Source: Lunularia cruciata | Taxonomy: Eukaryota > Streptophyta > Marchantiopsida > Lunulariales > Lunulariaceae | Assembly: GCA_948567375.1 (NCBI GenBank) | Contig: OX419759.1 | Location: forward strand, 36,371,493-36,435,492 | Reading direction: 5' to 3' | DNA: 64,000 nt | Part shown: in pieces, positions 11,768-22,534 of the stretch | Layout of the letters: each line of letters opens with the position of its first letter | Numbering within the stretch: position 1 is the first letter of the stretch | The notes under the pieces: model-generated | What the model was told of the DNA's origin: nothing | The model's database searches: none | What the model saw: only the letters and a program-made list of their open reading frames with translations | Position numbers and translations under genes: made by a program

Positions 11768-12780
11768 TCAATAAGTAACATGAGAGACAATTTGGGTGAT
11801 ATCAAAGGGTCCTATCCAATTAGGGGCAAGTTTATGAACTTGGGTATCAAGTGGGAGAGAGAGATTACTAGAGGATAGCATGACTTTATCATCAATTTCA
11901 AAGGTGAGACGATGGTGGTCCGCATATCGTTTTTGGCGGTTTTGAGCAACAAGGAGGTGAGACTTGGCTTGTTGGAGAGATTGGGATATTGTGGTCAAGA
12001 ATGTGGAAGTATGAGGAACCTGAGATGGAGGGAGAGCAAGAAGAGAATTTGGAACAAGCAAATCTTGGCCAAAATTGAGAAAGAAAGAAGAAAATCTGGT
12101 TCTTGCCTGTTTGGAATTGTTGTAGGCAAATTCTATAGCTGCAAGACATTCATCCCAATTGGTATGGTGGACATTGACAAAGGTATGCAACATATCCTCC
12201 AATGTATGATTTGCACGTTTGGTTTGTCCATCAGTTTGAGGATGATAGGCCGTGGACCAAGCAAGCTTGGTGCCGCGTATCTAGAAGAGTGCTTGCCAAA
12301 ACTTCTTGGTAAATCAAGGATCACGGTCGGAGATGAGTACACGTGGCATCCCATGATGCTTGAAGACATTGTTGAAGTAGATTTGCGCTAAGGTTGGAGC
12401 ATCCACAATATCACAAGTTGGTGCCAAGTGGATTTGCTTACTAAGCTTATCCACAAACACCACGATTGCGGTGTGTCCTTGTTTTGTCTTGGGCAAGGAT
12501 GTGATGAGATCTAAGCTCACATGCTCCCAACAAGCGGATGGAATGGCGAGTGGTTGAAGGAGTCCACTCGGCTTTTGTTGCTGGCCTTGTTACGTTGGCA
12601 GCTCTCACACGATCAGACAAATTCTTGAACATCTCGTGTCATGTTGGGCCACCACCATTAATGTTGGAGGGTACTCAAGGTCTTGTCCACACCCATGTGA
12701 CCCGTGATTGGTAAATCATGGGCTTCTTGAAGGCGCACAAGTCAAAGTTCACCTTTATCTGGAACATAGATCCAATCCTC
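11768..12780 (-). pseudogene. Integrase region of element B
   Basis: The H2C2 zinc-binding region lies at about 12600-12760 (GHMGVDKTL, WWWPN, SCESCQRNKA). It contains two stops, one before WWW and one before SCESC. The catalytic core starts in MSLDLITSLP (first Asp) and reaches ISDRDP (second Asp) at 12314-12520. A frame change follows. The C-terminal part (11768-12202, about 144 codons) shows ECLAAIEFAYNNS, including the catalytic-Glu-side helix, then GDKV-like and LAPNWIGPF motifs. It would insert the cDNA into chromosomal DNA. It is inactive because of the stops and frame shift. Confidence 0.85.
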
Positions 12781-13029
12781 ATGAAATAAAAGGCCCTCCT
12801 TGATGGAGAAGGTGTTGTACTCCTTATTGCATGCCGTAAGGCAATCCTGTACCATTTGGAAGAAGGGATCTTGGTGTAGAGCTAACTGAAACTTGTTTTG
12901 GAACTTGGAGTCAACTAACACCATTGAAATTGCCGTTATGATGAGAGGAAGAGACTTCAAATCAGGTCGTCATGATAAAGCATCAGGGATGACATGGAAC
13001 CAACCTGGTTTGTACTCAAGTTTGATGTC

Positions 13030-13560
13030 ATATAGTTGGAGTTGTTCTTCCCATCGATTATGTCAACTCTTCATGTGTTCCAAGTGTAAGGTCTGCAACA
13101 ATGGTTTGTGATCAGTTTGCCTGATCACTTGTTTTCCCAAGAGGTAATGCCTCCATACCTTGGTGGCATATACCATTGCAAGTTGTTCTTGATCTCAAGC
13201 AGAGTAGTTTTGTTTGGCCATATTGAGTCAGCAAGACACAAAAGCAATGGGATGGAGTCCATCTAGGAATTTTTGTTGCAGCACGGCTCCAATTGCAAAG
13301 TTAGAAGCATCAAAATCAACCACGCAGGGTAGTTCAGGATCATATGGTTGAAGAATGGGTCTTGAAGACACCATATGCTTTAACCTCTAGAATGCTTCTT
13401 CATGCTTGGTGGTCCACTGGAAGCTTGAGTTCTTTCCCAAGAGGTCAATCAATGGTGTAGCCACATGAGCATAATAATGGATGAACCGTCGGTAAAACTG
13501 GCCAATCCATTGAATGCTCGTACTTTGTAGCATCCTTTGGGGTAGGCCAATCAGTAATGG
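13030..13560 (-). pseudogene. RNase H region of element B
   Basis: Minus-strand fragments read NSSFQWT..HEEAF, VVDFDASNFAIGAVL, HPIAFVS, the QTDHKPLLQ block, and RWEEQLQLYDIKLEYKPG followed by HVIPDALS. This is the standard Ty3/gypsy RNase H series with the first catalytic Asp in DFDAS. The enzyme would remove RNA from the RNA-DNA hybrid during reverse transcription. Stops interrupt it around AFVSC and KQNYSA. The matching stretch in element F begins exactly in YDIKLEYKPG, which is where the F deletion ends. Confidence 0.8.
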
Positions 13561-13673
13561 CCTTGATCTTCTCTTCTTCCATCTTGATCCCCTCTGATGA
13601 GATCTTAAGACCCAAGAAGCTAACCTCCTTCTGCCAAAAGGTACACTTTGACTTCTTGAAGTAAAATTTCCAG

Positions 13674-14240
13674 TCATAGTCGTCTTAGGACTTCTTGCAC
13701 ATGATTCACATGTTCCACTTCTATCTTACAATAAATTAAGATATCATCCAAGAACACCACCACGGATTGATCCAATAGTCCATCCAACACTTGATGCATC
13801 TGATCCATGAAGACTGTAGGAGCATTAGTGAGTCTGAAAGGTAGAACTCTCCACTCAAAATACCCATACCTTGTACAAAAGGTAGTCTTTTGCACATCCT
13901 CTCTCTCAATAGGAATTTGCCAATAGCCGCTGCAAAGATCCAACTTGGAAAATTAGTGTGCTCCACTTAGTTGATCAAGCAAGTCATCGATCCAAGGCAA
14001 GGGGTATGCATTCTTCACGGTTTGCTTATTAAGCCCATGATAATCAATACAAAAACAAAGTCCTCCATCCTTCTTTGGAACAAATAGCACCGGTGCTCCC
14101 CAAGGAGAGGTACTATGTCATATGAAGTCATTCTCCAACAACTTTGTAAGTGTTGTTCGCAACTCCTCCAACTCCTTTGGTGAGAGCCAATAGATTGGTC
14201 TACTCACTAAAATACTCCCTGGCAATAACTCAATCTTGAA
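13674..14240 (-). pseudogene. Reverse transcriptase of element B
   Basis: The open stretch 13674-13943 reads MDLCSGYWQIPI, TTFCTRYGYFEWRVLPF, NAPTVFMDQM and FLDDILIY, the last being the catalytic YxDD-type box in the FLDDI form typical of Ty3/gypsy. Upstream, in shifted frames, are [27 protein letters not shown] and [12 protein letters not shown]. Together they form the complete RT finger-palm order. The normal F-x-L of PFGLTNAP is RLTNAP, and a stop precedes FSKLDL. Activity is unlikely. Confidence 0.88.
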
Positions 14241-14339
14241 GGGCATACCTCAATCAGAGGGTAATCCCTTTGGCAGATCATCCGGAAACACACCCGCAAA
14301 CTCCTTCACTATCCGATCAACAATTGCTTGATAAGGCTC

Positions 14340-14975
14340 TTAGTCCTCTACAGATTGGTCTTGTGCAATCGGCTTGATCCACACCACAAATACAGACTTA
14401 TCTTCCTCCAAAGCTTGCTCTATGGCTGCTTTACTAACAAACTTCCCTTCTAGGGACTCATCTCTATTCCAAGCTTGCTCCATGGTTACCTTCTTGGCAA
14501 ACTTCCCATCTTGGGACTCCACTTCCTTCAAGGTTTGCTCTATGGCTACCTTCTTGACAAACTTCTCATCTTGGGACTGACTATTCTTAGGTGTCTTACT
14601 CAGAGGTGCCAGACAACCTAATCGGAAATTCCTACCTTGGTGTTGTACTTGAATTTGGCGTCGGGTCCAATCAAATTGAACCTTATGACGCTCAAGCCAA
14701 GGTAGAGCCAGAATGATATCATAGTGTAGAGGTGCCACTACAAACCTCATACACTCCAAATACTCCTTCCCAATCTTGAAAGTAACAAGATGCGAGGTGC
14801 AGAATGTAGAACCCTTTCTACCATCTGCCATCATCAAACTATTTCATATCATTGGCATGATAGGAATACCCGATTCCTTTGCTACTTGCATAGACATGTA
14901 ATTCTCTAAACTTCCAAAATCAACCAAAATCCTACAACCTCGATTAGATATCATACCTTGCAAGTGAAGCAAACT
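14340..14975 (-). pseudogene. Aspartic protease region and linker of element B
   Basis: The 165-codon open stretch 14340-14837 contains HYDIILALPWLERH, the C-terminal retropepsin motif (normally D-(V/I)-I-L-G-M-x-W-L), followed by a charged linker in which QSQDEKFVKKVAIEQ-like units recur three times in imperfect form. The active-site segment is upstream near 14920 and reads LVDFGS, where a retropepsin would have D-(S/T)-G, so a catalytic-site neighbour is lost. The protease would cut the Gag-Pol polyprotein inside the particle. Confidence 0.75.
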
Positions 14976-15049
14976 TGCATAGGTCGACCTTTCAATCCCA
15001 TTGGAACTAATCAAGCTCCTTGTAGGTGGCTCAAAATCTCCTACTAGGA

Positions 15050-15946
15050 TTCCTTGTTTCCCTGATCATTCTGCTCCACAACCTCTACTTGGGCAACTTG
15101 TCAAGGTCATCCATTCTTGAGTGGGCATTCAGCAATGCGATGCCCCAACTGGCGACAATAAAAACAACCACCATTTTGTTGCAATTTCTCCCTATCTGCC
15201 GTGCAAAGTGGTCTTCATTGAATTGCATCAATCTCCATTGGTGTTGGCTCTTCCACTTGTGTGTAGTGTATTGGTAGGCTTTGTGGAGGTTGAGGTCTAG
15301 ACCAAGTTGTTGCCACCAAGGAATCAAAACGTTCGGCCAACCGCATGGCTTCCTCCAAGTGTTGTGGCTCTCACATGGTTACCTCTAATTTGGTTCTCAC
15401 CTTCAAGCCCCTCACAAATCAAACCAGAGCTTCACCTTCCAATATATCTAGAATTTGCATGATGGTGTTTTGGAACTGCGTGATGTAACTTCTTAGAGAG
15501 CCAATCTATTTCAACTCTACCAACTTATCTCATGTAGCTCGTGTGGCATTTATAGCTTGGAACCGACTAATTATTGCACTCTTGAATTCTGCCCATGTCA
15601 AGATTGGTGCAACCATTTGTCGTTTGGCTCGCTCCACTCAACATCTCCACCATAGCTTTGCTACTCCATCCAATTGGCTAGAAGCCAAGAGAATCTATTT
15701 TTGCTCGTCTTGTAGATTGGTAGCTTCAAAATAACGTTCACAATCAAACATAAAATTCTCCACTGCACTCAAGAGATTCTTTCCTTCAAATACCTTGGGT
15801 TTAGGGAATTTGATCCGATCTTCTCCTTCTCAAATTGGTACTCTCTCTACTTGCTCTTGTCGTCAAAGATCTTGTTCATCCAACAATCAAGTAAGGTGTT
15901 CCATTTGTTGTTGCATAGCAAGGATAACATCAGGTATTGCCACCAT
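15050..15946 (-). pseudogene. gag of element B with CCHC zinc knuckle
   Basis: The probable start codon is at 15944-15946 (ATGGTGGCAATACC on the minus strand). The same start is conserved in element F at 38273. The retroelement capsid motif (FPKPKVFEG...F) is readable, and near the C-terminus (about 15122-15166) is a C-F-Y-C-R-Q-L-G-H-R-I-A-E-C knuckle, which matches C-x2-C-x4-H-x4-C exactly. Gag packages the RNA and forms the particle. Several stops are present. The leader between the primer site and the start is about 260 bp. Confidence 0.75.
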
Positions 15947-16204
15947 GGTTGCTCCTCTATCACACCACTCCCAATCTATCTAATTTATTAACACATAGAA
16001 ACAACATGTCCACCATTCTCCATAAGTTACAACCAGAAGCACCAAGGGTTCCTCAGATATGGTGATCATATGCAGAAAATCTTGTCCAAAGTGCGAGTTG
16101 ATGAATTGTGTGAAACAATGCTTGGATAGTATTTGGATGCAAAAATACCAATGGTTTGGTGGAAGTGGATTTGGTGGTCCATAAATTCCATCCATCCCAT
16201 TCCT

Positions 16205-16217
16205 GCTCTTATACCAA
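16205..16217 (-). other. Primer-binding site of element B
   Basis: TTGGTATAAGAGC on the minus strand directly follows the 5' LTR end. It differs at one base from TGGTATCAGAGC, the complement of the plant initiator Met tRNA 3' end. Confidence 0.85.
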
Positions 16218-16643
16218 TGTAAAAGACCGAATCCAAGGAGAGAAATAAGAGAATGGAAACTCACATTGGGACACTTGAATGAGAGAAAACTCTGAATGCC
16301 TAACATGAGCTTTGGCTTTGGTATTTATAGGTAGCATACAAGGCCTTAGAGAAGCTTCTCAAGAAGCTTCCTCAAGCCACTTTCTTAGAGTGCAAGCCAA
16401 GTTAACTAAGAAGTTTCTCTAGAAGCTTCCTTCTAGAAGCCGCCTACTTGACGTGCAAGCTAAGCTAGTTGGAAGCTTGCAGAAGCTTCCTTCTAGAAGT
16501 TACTTACTTGAGGTGCAAGCTAAGCTAGCCAGGAAGCTTCCCAAGAAGCTTCCTAAATATTGTTGGAATATTCTAGGCTAATTTGTCTTATGTGCTACTT
16601 CATAAACCCGACTAACTTTGTCGCTAAACTCTATATTGTTACA
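16218..16643 (-). repeat. 5' LTR of chromovirus B
   Basis: TGTAAAAGACC...TATTGTTACA on the plus strand. The minus-strand TATA box lies at 16321-16330. Repeated GAAGCTTC and TTCTAGAAG modules lie between about 16352 and 16552. Confidence 0.92.
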
Positions 16644-16648
16644 GATGA

Positions 16649-16995
16649 TCTCTCTTCTCCAACAATCATGTAAGATGCTCAATTTTTTGTTGCATAGCAA
16701 TGATAAATTTTAGGCATTTCTGTTCATCACTATTACTCTATCAAACTACTTATAATTTTCTAAATTAACATGTAGTTACAACACATCCATCTCTCTCTCT
16801 ATAAGTTACAATCAAAAGCATCAATGGTTATCAAACACGGTGATCACATTTAGAAAATTTTACCCAAAGTGTGAAATGATGAACTATATGAAATGATGCT
16901 TGGGTAGTACATGGACACATAAATCCTGAAAGTTTGGAGAAAATTGATTTGGTGGTCCATAAATTCCATCCATCCTATTCTTACTTTGATAATAA
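16649..16995 (-). pseudogene. 5' end of chromovirus A gag, leader and decayed primer site
   Basis: Continuation of A beyond nested B. It aligns with the start of B gag and leader (15860-16217). The primer site has decayed to TTATTATCAAAGTAAG on the minus strand. Confidence 0.75.
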
Positions 16996-17448
16996 TGTAA
17001 AAGACCAAGGAGAGAAATAGGAGAATGGAAGATTGGAGTGGAAGATCACATTAGATCTCTCAAATGAAGGAAAATTTGAATGTCTAGCATGAGCTTGGGT
17101 TTTGGTATTTATAAGAAAAATACAAGGCTCTTAGGAAGCTCCCAAGGAAACTTACTTCTAAAAGCCATCCTCTTGTAGTGCAAGCCAAGCCAATCAGAAA
17201 GCTTCCAAAGAAACTTCTTTTCTTCCTAGGAACCACCTACTTGGCGTGGAAGCTAAGCTAATTGGGAAGCTTCCTAAGAAGCTTACTCCTAGAAGCTACC
17301 TACTTGGCATACACATTACTCAATACATGGAAGGTACCAAGAAGTTTCCTAGACACTTTTAGAACATTCTTGGATAGCTTGGCTAATTTGGCCTATTTGC
17401 TAACTTATTACCCTCTACTAATTTGTCTACTAACTCCATATTTTTACA
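16996..17448 (-). repeat. 5' LTR of chromovirus A
   Basis: TGTAAAAGACCAAGG...ATTTTTACA. It shares the subfamily-specific GGAAGATTGGAGTGG segment with 5960-6374 and differs from the B LTRs. TATA-like TATAAATACC is readable on the minus strand near 17103-17112. Confidence 0.82.
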
Positions 17449-17452
17449 CAAG

Positions 17453-18470
17453 GGAAATGGAGCATGTGTAGCTAAGGGCACATTTTATAGAGCATCAACA
17501 TTGGTTCAACCATCAATTATACAAAAAGATTTGTGATTGTCATCATGTCTATGCTTGAGAAGGAGGAGTATAGCCTTATTGTAAGAAAGCTCCAAAATTT
17601 CCAAAGTTGTTGCATGAAGGGATTTAAAGGATGTGTGGGATTGTTGATTGGGATATTATTCTCCTTGGCACAAAGACCAAATGTTAATGGAGAGATTTAT
17701 TTTAGTAAGAAAGGCTCATATTCTATCAATGACCAAGTTGCATGTGATGACATGATAAGAATTATTCATCTCCATTGTGATTTGGAGTTTGTTTTGTGCT
17801 TGACTGTGCTCCCTATCATGTGATACTCATAGTTTGATTTGCACTTGAAATTTTGTCTCATCAATCCTTGTCGTGTGGTTCAAAGAGTTTGATTTGTGCT
17901 TGATATTTGGTCTCGTCATAATAGTTTGGTCTCACTATGGTCATTGAGATTATACAAATTAAACGCATGTTGAGTCATTTAAAGTGGGTTGAAAATCTCT
18001 CACATTTTTTCATTGTTATTTGACAAGGATGTTTGGTTTGTGTCTTGACATACTTTGCATAAAAAAGTCTTAACTATGGACCAATATTGAGTTGTGAGGG
18101 AATTTTCTTTTATCATCAATAGTATTTGCTATGAAACTTGGGGTATGTTCCTATAAGTCCCTTGGTTTAGACATCCATGCATCAAGGAGGGAATAGAAGT
18201 TAACAAATGGATTGCAAGAGCCCGTGTAAGGAATGAGCATTGCATAGGCATGTTGAGGGCAAGATGGAATTCTCTATACAAAGTAAGAATTCATTTGAAG
18301 ACCAAGAACATAAATAGCTTTCTATTGAAGTGGATTAGCACTTGCATATCTCCATAATTCTCCATAATTTTCTCATTAATTGATCAAAGATTGTAGATAA
18401 TCATCAAGATGCATAAGATTATCCAGATCCATAAAGATTGCACTACGGGAAGAAACAAGATCCACAATTA
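17453..18470 (+). pseudogene. PIF/Harbinger transposase, 3' segment (DDE_4 nuclease)
   Basis: The gene resumes after chromovirus A with GNGACVAK at 17453, shifts frame, and gives an open stretch (17533-17823) with KGFKGCVGLLIGI, FSLAQRPNVNGEIYF and SYSINDQVACDD. These are the DDE_4 blocks normally written GxIDGT...F..KG.YS.N.Q..CD. The first catalytic Asp (IDGT) is lost (LIGI), while the second (CDD) is kept. Further on (about 18196-18340) NKWIARARVRNEHCIGMLRA and KWISTC mark the third catalytic region and the C-terminal helix. Frameshifts and stops separate the blocks. It would have moved a Harbinger DNA transposon; no terminal inverted repeats were located. Confidence 0.8.
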
Positions 18471-18548
18471 TGCAGATGTATGTAGCATTCTCTCAATGAA
18501 ATAAGAATGTATGAACACCCAATAAATCATTGTTATTTGGAAGTCTTG

Positions 18549-19290
18549 TGTAATATCAATAGCTAGATATGATCTAGAGATGAAATTTGGTTTGGTGACA
18601 TCTACAATGATTTTATACATGATGGACTAAGTAGATAAGCTAGAGGTATGACCAAAAGAGTACTTCTACTAGTAAGCCAAAAATCAAAACATGCTTGGAA
18701 ACTTTAGAATCAATAGCTAGGCATATGATCTAGAGGTGAAACTTGGGTGGTAATATCTAGAAGGATGTTGACATGATGGAGAACATAGATCAGATAGAGG
18801 TATCACCAAAAGAGAACTTCTACTAATAGGGTAGAAGCAAAAATATGCCTAAAAACTTTAGAGGCAATTTTGGAGGCCTAAACGGATGAATTAGGCCTAA
18901 AAATTATGTAGACTCCCCCACCTTCTATCAAGAAATGGCTGGTCTTCCCTCCCCCCTGGTTTGTCTCACTGAGAGCTTTCCAATGATACCTCACCCACAT
19001 GATTATGGGATTCCTACAAGAAGATTCCTATCAATCAAAGCTGTTTGACCAACCAGATGGTACCAAGACCAACATATCACCCATCCAAGCAAGTAATATA
19101 AGGGAGGAGCTTGCTGAAAGTTCACCTATCCATGTACCTAATCCTATGGTGGAGCTTCCTTGGGGGAGATCCTCATTGGCTATATAATAAAGAGAAGGTG
19201 CTTCTTTGGGGCTTTAGAGGATTGAAGTGTGAAATCTGTGTCTTATGTCTTGTATATCTTGAAGAGTTCTCTTGTCCTCAAAGTATTACA
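18549..19290 (+). repeat. Solo LTR, family 2, with internal tandem duplication
   Basis: TGTAATATCAATAGC...AAGTATTACA is flanked by perfect TCTTG duplications (18544-18548 and 19291-19295). The first part is duplicated: AGCTAG(AT/GCAT)ATGATCTAGAG begins near 18560 and again near 18714. This makes the LTR about 742 bp against 560-600 bp in elements C and D. The TATA box GCTATATAATAAAG is near 19178. Confidence 0.9.
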
Positions 19291-19295
19291 TCTTG

Positions 19296-19626
19296 TATGT
19301 TGCTGGATGAGGATTTTAAAACTCAATATGTTAAATTGGAATGGTCTCTGGAATGGAATTTATTTGTATGAGGATTTATAAAATCCTACTTAGGAGAGGA
19401 TTTAGAATCCCATCCGATCCATATCCGAAACTTTAAACTCTATGTGTTTTGGATGGTCTCTTTTCTCTAAAGTGCATGTCAAGAGGTGTGGAGGTGGTTT
19501 GAATGGTCTCTTCTTAATTAGTGTAAATTTTATACTGGGATGATGTGAATGGGACTTAAGTTCAACAATTGAATGAGAGATGATGAATTTTATGTATGGT
19601 TGTTGGAGTGTTGGTTTGTATAAATG
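19296..19626. other. Unassigned AT-rich spacer
   Basis: No feature recognised. It could be decayed Harbinger sequence, but no motif supports this. Confidence 0.35.
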
Positions 19627-19790
19627 GATAGTTCAATTCACAAAAATTTTAAATTTCATGGTAGATAGTTCAATTCATGAATATTTGTAAATTTCATGGT
19701 GGATAGCTCAATTTATGAATATCTATAATTTTCATGGTGGATAGCTCAATTCATGAATATCTATAAATTTCATGGTGGATAGCTCATTTT
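19627..19790. repeat. 38-bp tandem repeat, about 4.3 copies
   Basis: GATAG(T/C)TCAATT(C/T)A starts at 19627, 19664, 19702, 19740 and 19778. Each unit ends in ATTTCATGGT(G/A). The 37-38-bp spacing is regular. Confidence 0.88.
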
Positions 19791-19920
19791 TTGTAATGTT
19801 TATGTTGGAATAGTGGTTTAAATAGACCAATCCTTGTGGGATTTACATGTATATCACTTCAAATTTAATGGTATACATCCTAGATAGATTTTATGAATGA
19901 GTGTAAACGTATTCATATTT

Positions 19921-20270
19921 TTGAGTGAGTGATCATTCTTTGTTCAATTCAAAAGCAAGAGAGGCTTGAGAGAAATAAAATTTGAGAGAAGTGAATTTGC
20001 AAACTGCTGAAGGTTGAGAGAATCATCTTCTTTAAAGGAAGTCATGGGGCGCAAGAAATCCTTAGAAAACAAGAAGTTGGGAGAGAGCAAGAATTTTTGA
20101 GTGAGTGATTATTCTATATTCATTTCAAAAGCAAGAGAGAGCTCAAAGAGAAGTACAATTGAAGGAAGTGAATTTGTAAACTCCTAAATTTTGAGGGAAT
20201 TAGCTCATTTAAAGGAAGTTAGAGAGAGCAAGAAATTGCAAGAAAACAAGAAGTGGGGGAGCAAGAATCA
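19921..20270. repeat. 176-bp imperfect tandem duplication
   Basis: TTGAGTGAGTGAT(C/T)ATTCT starts at 19921 and again at 20097. Both copies continue through AAAAGCAAGAGAG, AAAGGAAGT and AAACAAGAAGT. The plus strand is purine-rich. Confidence 0.8.
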
Positions 20271-21425
20271 AGACCAAAATCTAGGACTTTGAAGGGATAT
20301 AGAAGGAAAGGGAACGAGTGCAAAGTGTAGAGTTTACAAGGATTTGAGTGAAATTCAAGAGAAAAGGAAGGAGGGAGGCACATTCAAACAAAGAAGAATA
20401 AAGCACCTCAACAAACAAAAAATTGGGGAAGAGGGAAAGATGGAGTTACAAGGGACATTCTTTTGAGAAGGAGAGGACTTGAGCACATAACACACATTCA
20501 GAGAGATAGGATAAGAAGAGCACACTTGACCATAAACATTTAAGAGGACCTACCATCAGTAAATTGGGATAAGAAGGGTCTATAAACAAGATTATGACAT
20601 TAGAAGGGTGAAGAGCAAAGAGCTCAATGAAAACAAGAGGACCATTTTGAATGAGAGAGGATTGTTTCAAAGAACATGAGGGAGAGTGGACTAGAGCAAA
20701 GAGAGGCATGGCTGATGAAATTCTAGATTATGAGAAACCATGGGGGATTTCAATGCACAACATGGAGGATTTCAATGAACTAAATTGGAAAATAGATTTC
20801 CATTTTGAAGTTGATTAATATATATTTAGATAAAATAGAGCTGGCTAGATAAGCATTAAGTGAAGAATGCGGTGGAAATGATCTACAAAGTGGACCTTGA
20901 TGTGCTAGGGCTTAAATTCACTCTTGGGATAGAATACCATACACTAGCTATAAGATTTTTGTTCATTCATTCTCCTTATGTTTCTAATTTCTATTTTATT
21001 GTTGACTATTATTCAATTATTCAATTTTATTCATTCAACCTTTGCTCTTTGTTACAATTAGTTGTTGCAATTTATGCTCTAGGAAAATTTGTGCAATTTT
21101 GTCTTTTGGATGTCCTTGTTCCTTCCTGACCCCATCTTGCACCCACTCCCAAACCTTAAACATTGGGTCCAATGGAAATATTACCAAAACCCTAATTAAA
21201 GAAACCTCCCAACAAATCTTGGAATGAAACTGTTATTTTTTGTCCTTATCTATAAAGCCTAATAAACCACTTGTTTCCTAATTTCTCCACCAACCAACCC
21301 CTAATTGTTGCAAACAACCTCTATCCTTGGTTGAACACAAATTTCTTGAACAAACCCAACATCTAGCCAAGCAAACCTCCAATTCCTTGACAAAGAGTTG
21401 AACAAACCCTATGTTTCAATAATAA
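20271..21425. other. Unassigned, purine-rich then pyrimidine-rich DNA
   Basis: No gene recognised. Several 80-90-codon open frames exist (for example 20860-21129 plus) without familiar motifs. Confidence 0.4.
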
Positions 21426-21685
21426 CAAAGAATAAAAGGTGTATCATCTCCATGACAATACTTGACTAAGAACTTTTATATTTTAGATCTTGACAAGTGG
21501 TTGAACAAACCTTAAATAGCTTTCACCAACAACCTCTTCTACCAACAAACCCATTTGTCCAAAAAGATGTTCTAAACAAACCTCATCTATCAATTTCTGG
21601 TCAAAGACATGTTTCCAATAGCAAAGAATAAAAAGTATATCATTTCCATGACAATACTTGACTAAGAACTTTTATGTTCATTTCA
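21426..21685. repeat. Direct repeat of about 60 bp, spaced 196 bp
   Basis: CAAAGAATAAAA at 21426 and at 21622 is followed in both copies by TATCAT(C/T)TCCATGACA and ATACTTGACTAAGAAC. The sequence between the copies is rich in AACAAACC. Confidence 0.75.
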
Positions 21686-21974
21686 TAGACTATTTGCATG
21701 AAAGTTTTTACTTGGTGTTGGGCATCTATCTAAAATTTGACAGATGAGTGCTACAATTTGATCATATCAATGACTAAGAATTAGCATCCCTAGTACCAAG
21801 ACCCAATGCAATAAGGCTAGAAACTACCTCAAAACAACTAAAGAGATTACAAGAGAGATAGTGCACTCAATTTGATAACAAGATGAATATCAAAGAGAGC
21901 TTTTACAATAATCATTAATTTGTGGATGGCATTGCAATTTCTCACCTTTGTTGCATATATTCAAAGAAGTTGTG

Positions 21975-22534
21975 TGTAATACCATTAGCTAAAAATATTA
22001 TTTGGAGGTGACAATTGGCCTAGAAATATCTGAAAGGATATTATATATAATAGTCTAAGTAGATTAGGTAGAAGTGTCACCAAAAGTATACTTCTACTAG
22101 TAGAGTAGAGGTTGAAAACACATTGAAAACTTCAAAGCTAATTTCAAAGGCCTAAATAGATGAATTAGGCTTCAAAAAATGGACAAAATTCCTTCCCTTC
22201 CAAGGGTGAAGTGCTGCCTTCTCCCCCCTTGTTCATGTCATTGAGAGCTTTCCAATGGTACCTCATCCATGCTATTTTTAGCTTCATGCAAGGAAATTCT
22301 CCAAAATTTCCTTTTGATCAAACTTGTTTGACTTATTAGATCAAACAAGGATCAACATGTCACCAATCCATACAATTAATCTAAATACCACCAATCCAAG
22401 GGTGGAGCTCCCTTTGAGTGGATCCTCTTTGCTATATAATAAAATTCAAGGTGCTCCTTTGGGGCATCTAACTATTGATGGATGAAGCCTTGTGTTTTTC
22501 TTTTTGGGAGTTCTCTTGTCCTTGGAACATTACA
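21975..22534 (+). repeat. 5' LTR of chromovirus C
   Basis: TGTAATACCATTAGC...GGAACATTACA. TATA box GCTATATAATAAA is near 22430, followed by a conserved GGTGCTCCTTTGGGGCAT segment that would lie at or near the transcript start. Confidence 0.9.

Larger units (their letters stand above)
10982..16643 (-). mobile_element. Chromovirus B (Ty3/gypsy, family 1), complete structure, nested in A
   Basis: The element is 5662 bp with LTRs of 424 and 426 bp (10982-11405; 16218-16643). A perfect GATGA target duplication (10977-10981 and 16644-16648) splits gag of element A. The primer site TTGGTATAAGAGC lies at 16205-16217 and a purine tract (CGGTAGGGGAATA) precedes the 3' LTR. The minus-strand order is gag with a CCHC knuckle, protease, RT, RNase H, integrase, chromodomain. 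It is the best preserved pol in the window, but stops and frame shifts in several domains make it non-autonomous. The left terminal TG is mutated to TA. Confidence 0.93.
5960..17448 (-). mobile_element. Chromovirus A (Ty3/gypsy, family 1), full length, decayed, containing a solo LTR and element B
   Basis: Two related LTRs (5960-6374 and 16996-17448), both TG...CA on their own strand, bracket an antisense gag-pol. Reading on the minus strand, the order is LTR, degenerate primer site, gag, protease, RT, RNase H, integrase, chromodomain, LTR, which is the Ty3/gypsy chromovirus order. Two later insertions sit in its gag: a plus-strand solo LTR (10057-10467) and element B (10982-16643, duplication GATGA). 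Without these and their duplications A is about 5.4 kb. Coding regions are full of stops, so A is older than B. Its host is the PIF/Harbinger gene. Confidence 0.85.

Noticed and set aside
6999-12391. Plus-strand open frames of 145-159 codons (6999-7436, 11423-11878, 11912-12391)
   Set aside because: They are antisense to the integrase of elements A and B, whose minus-strand reading matches known motifs.
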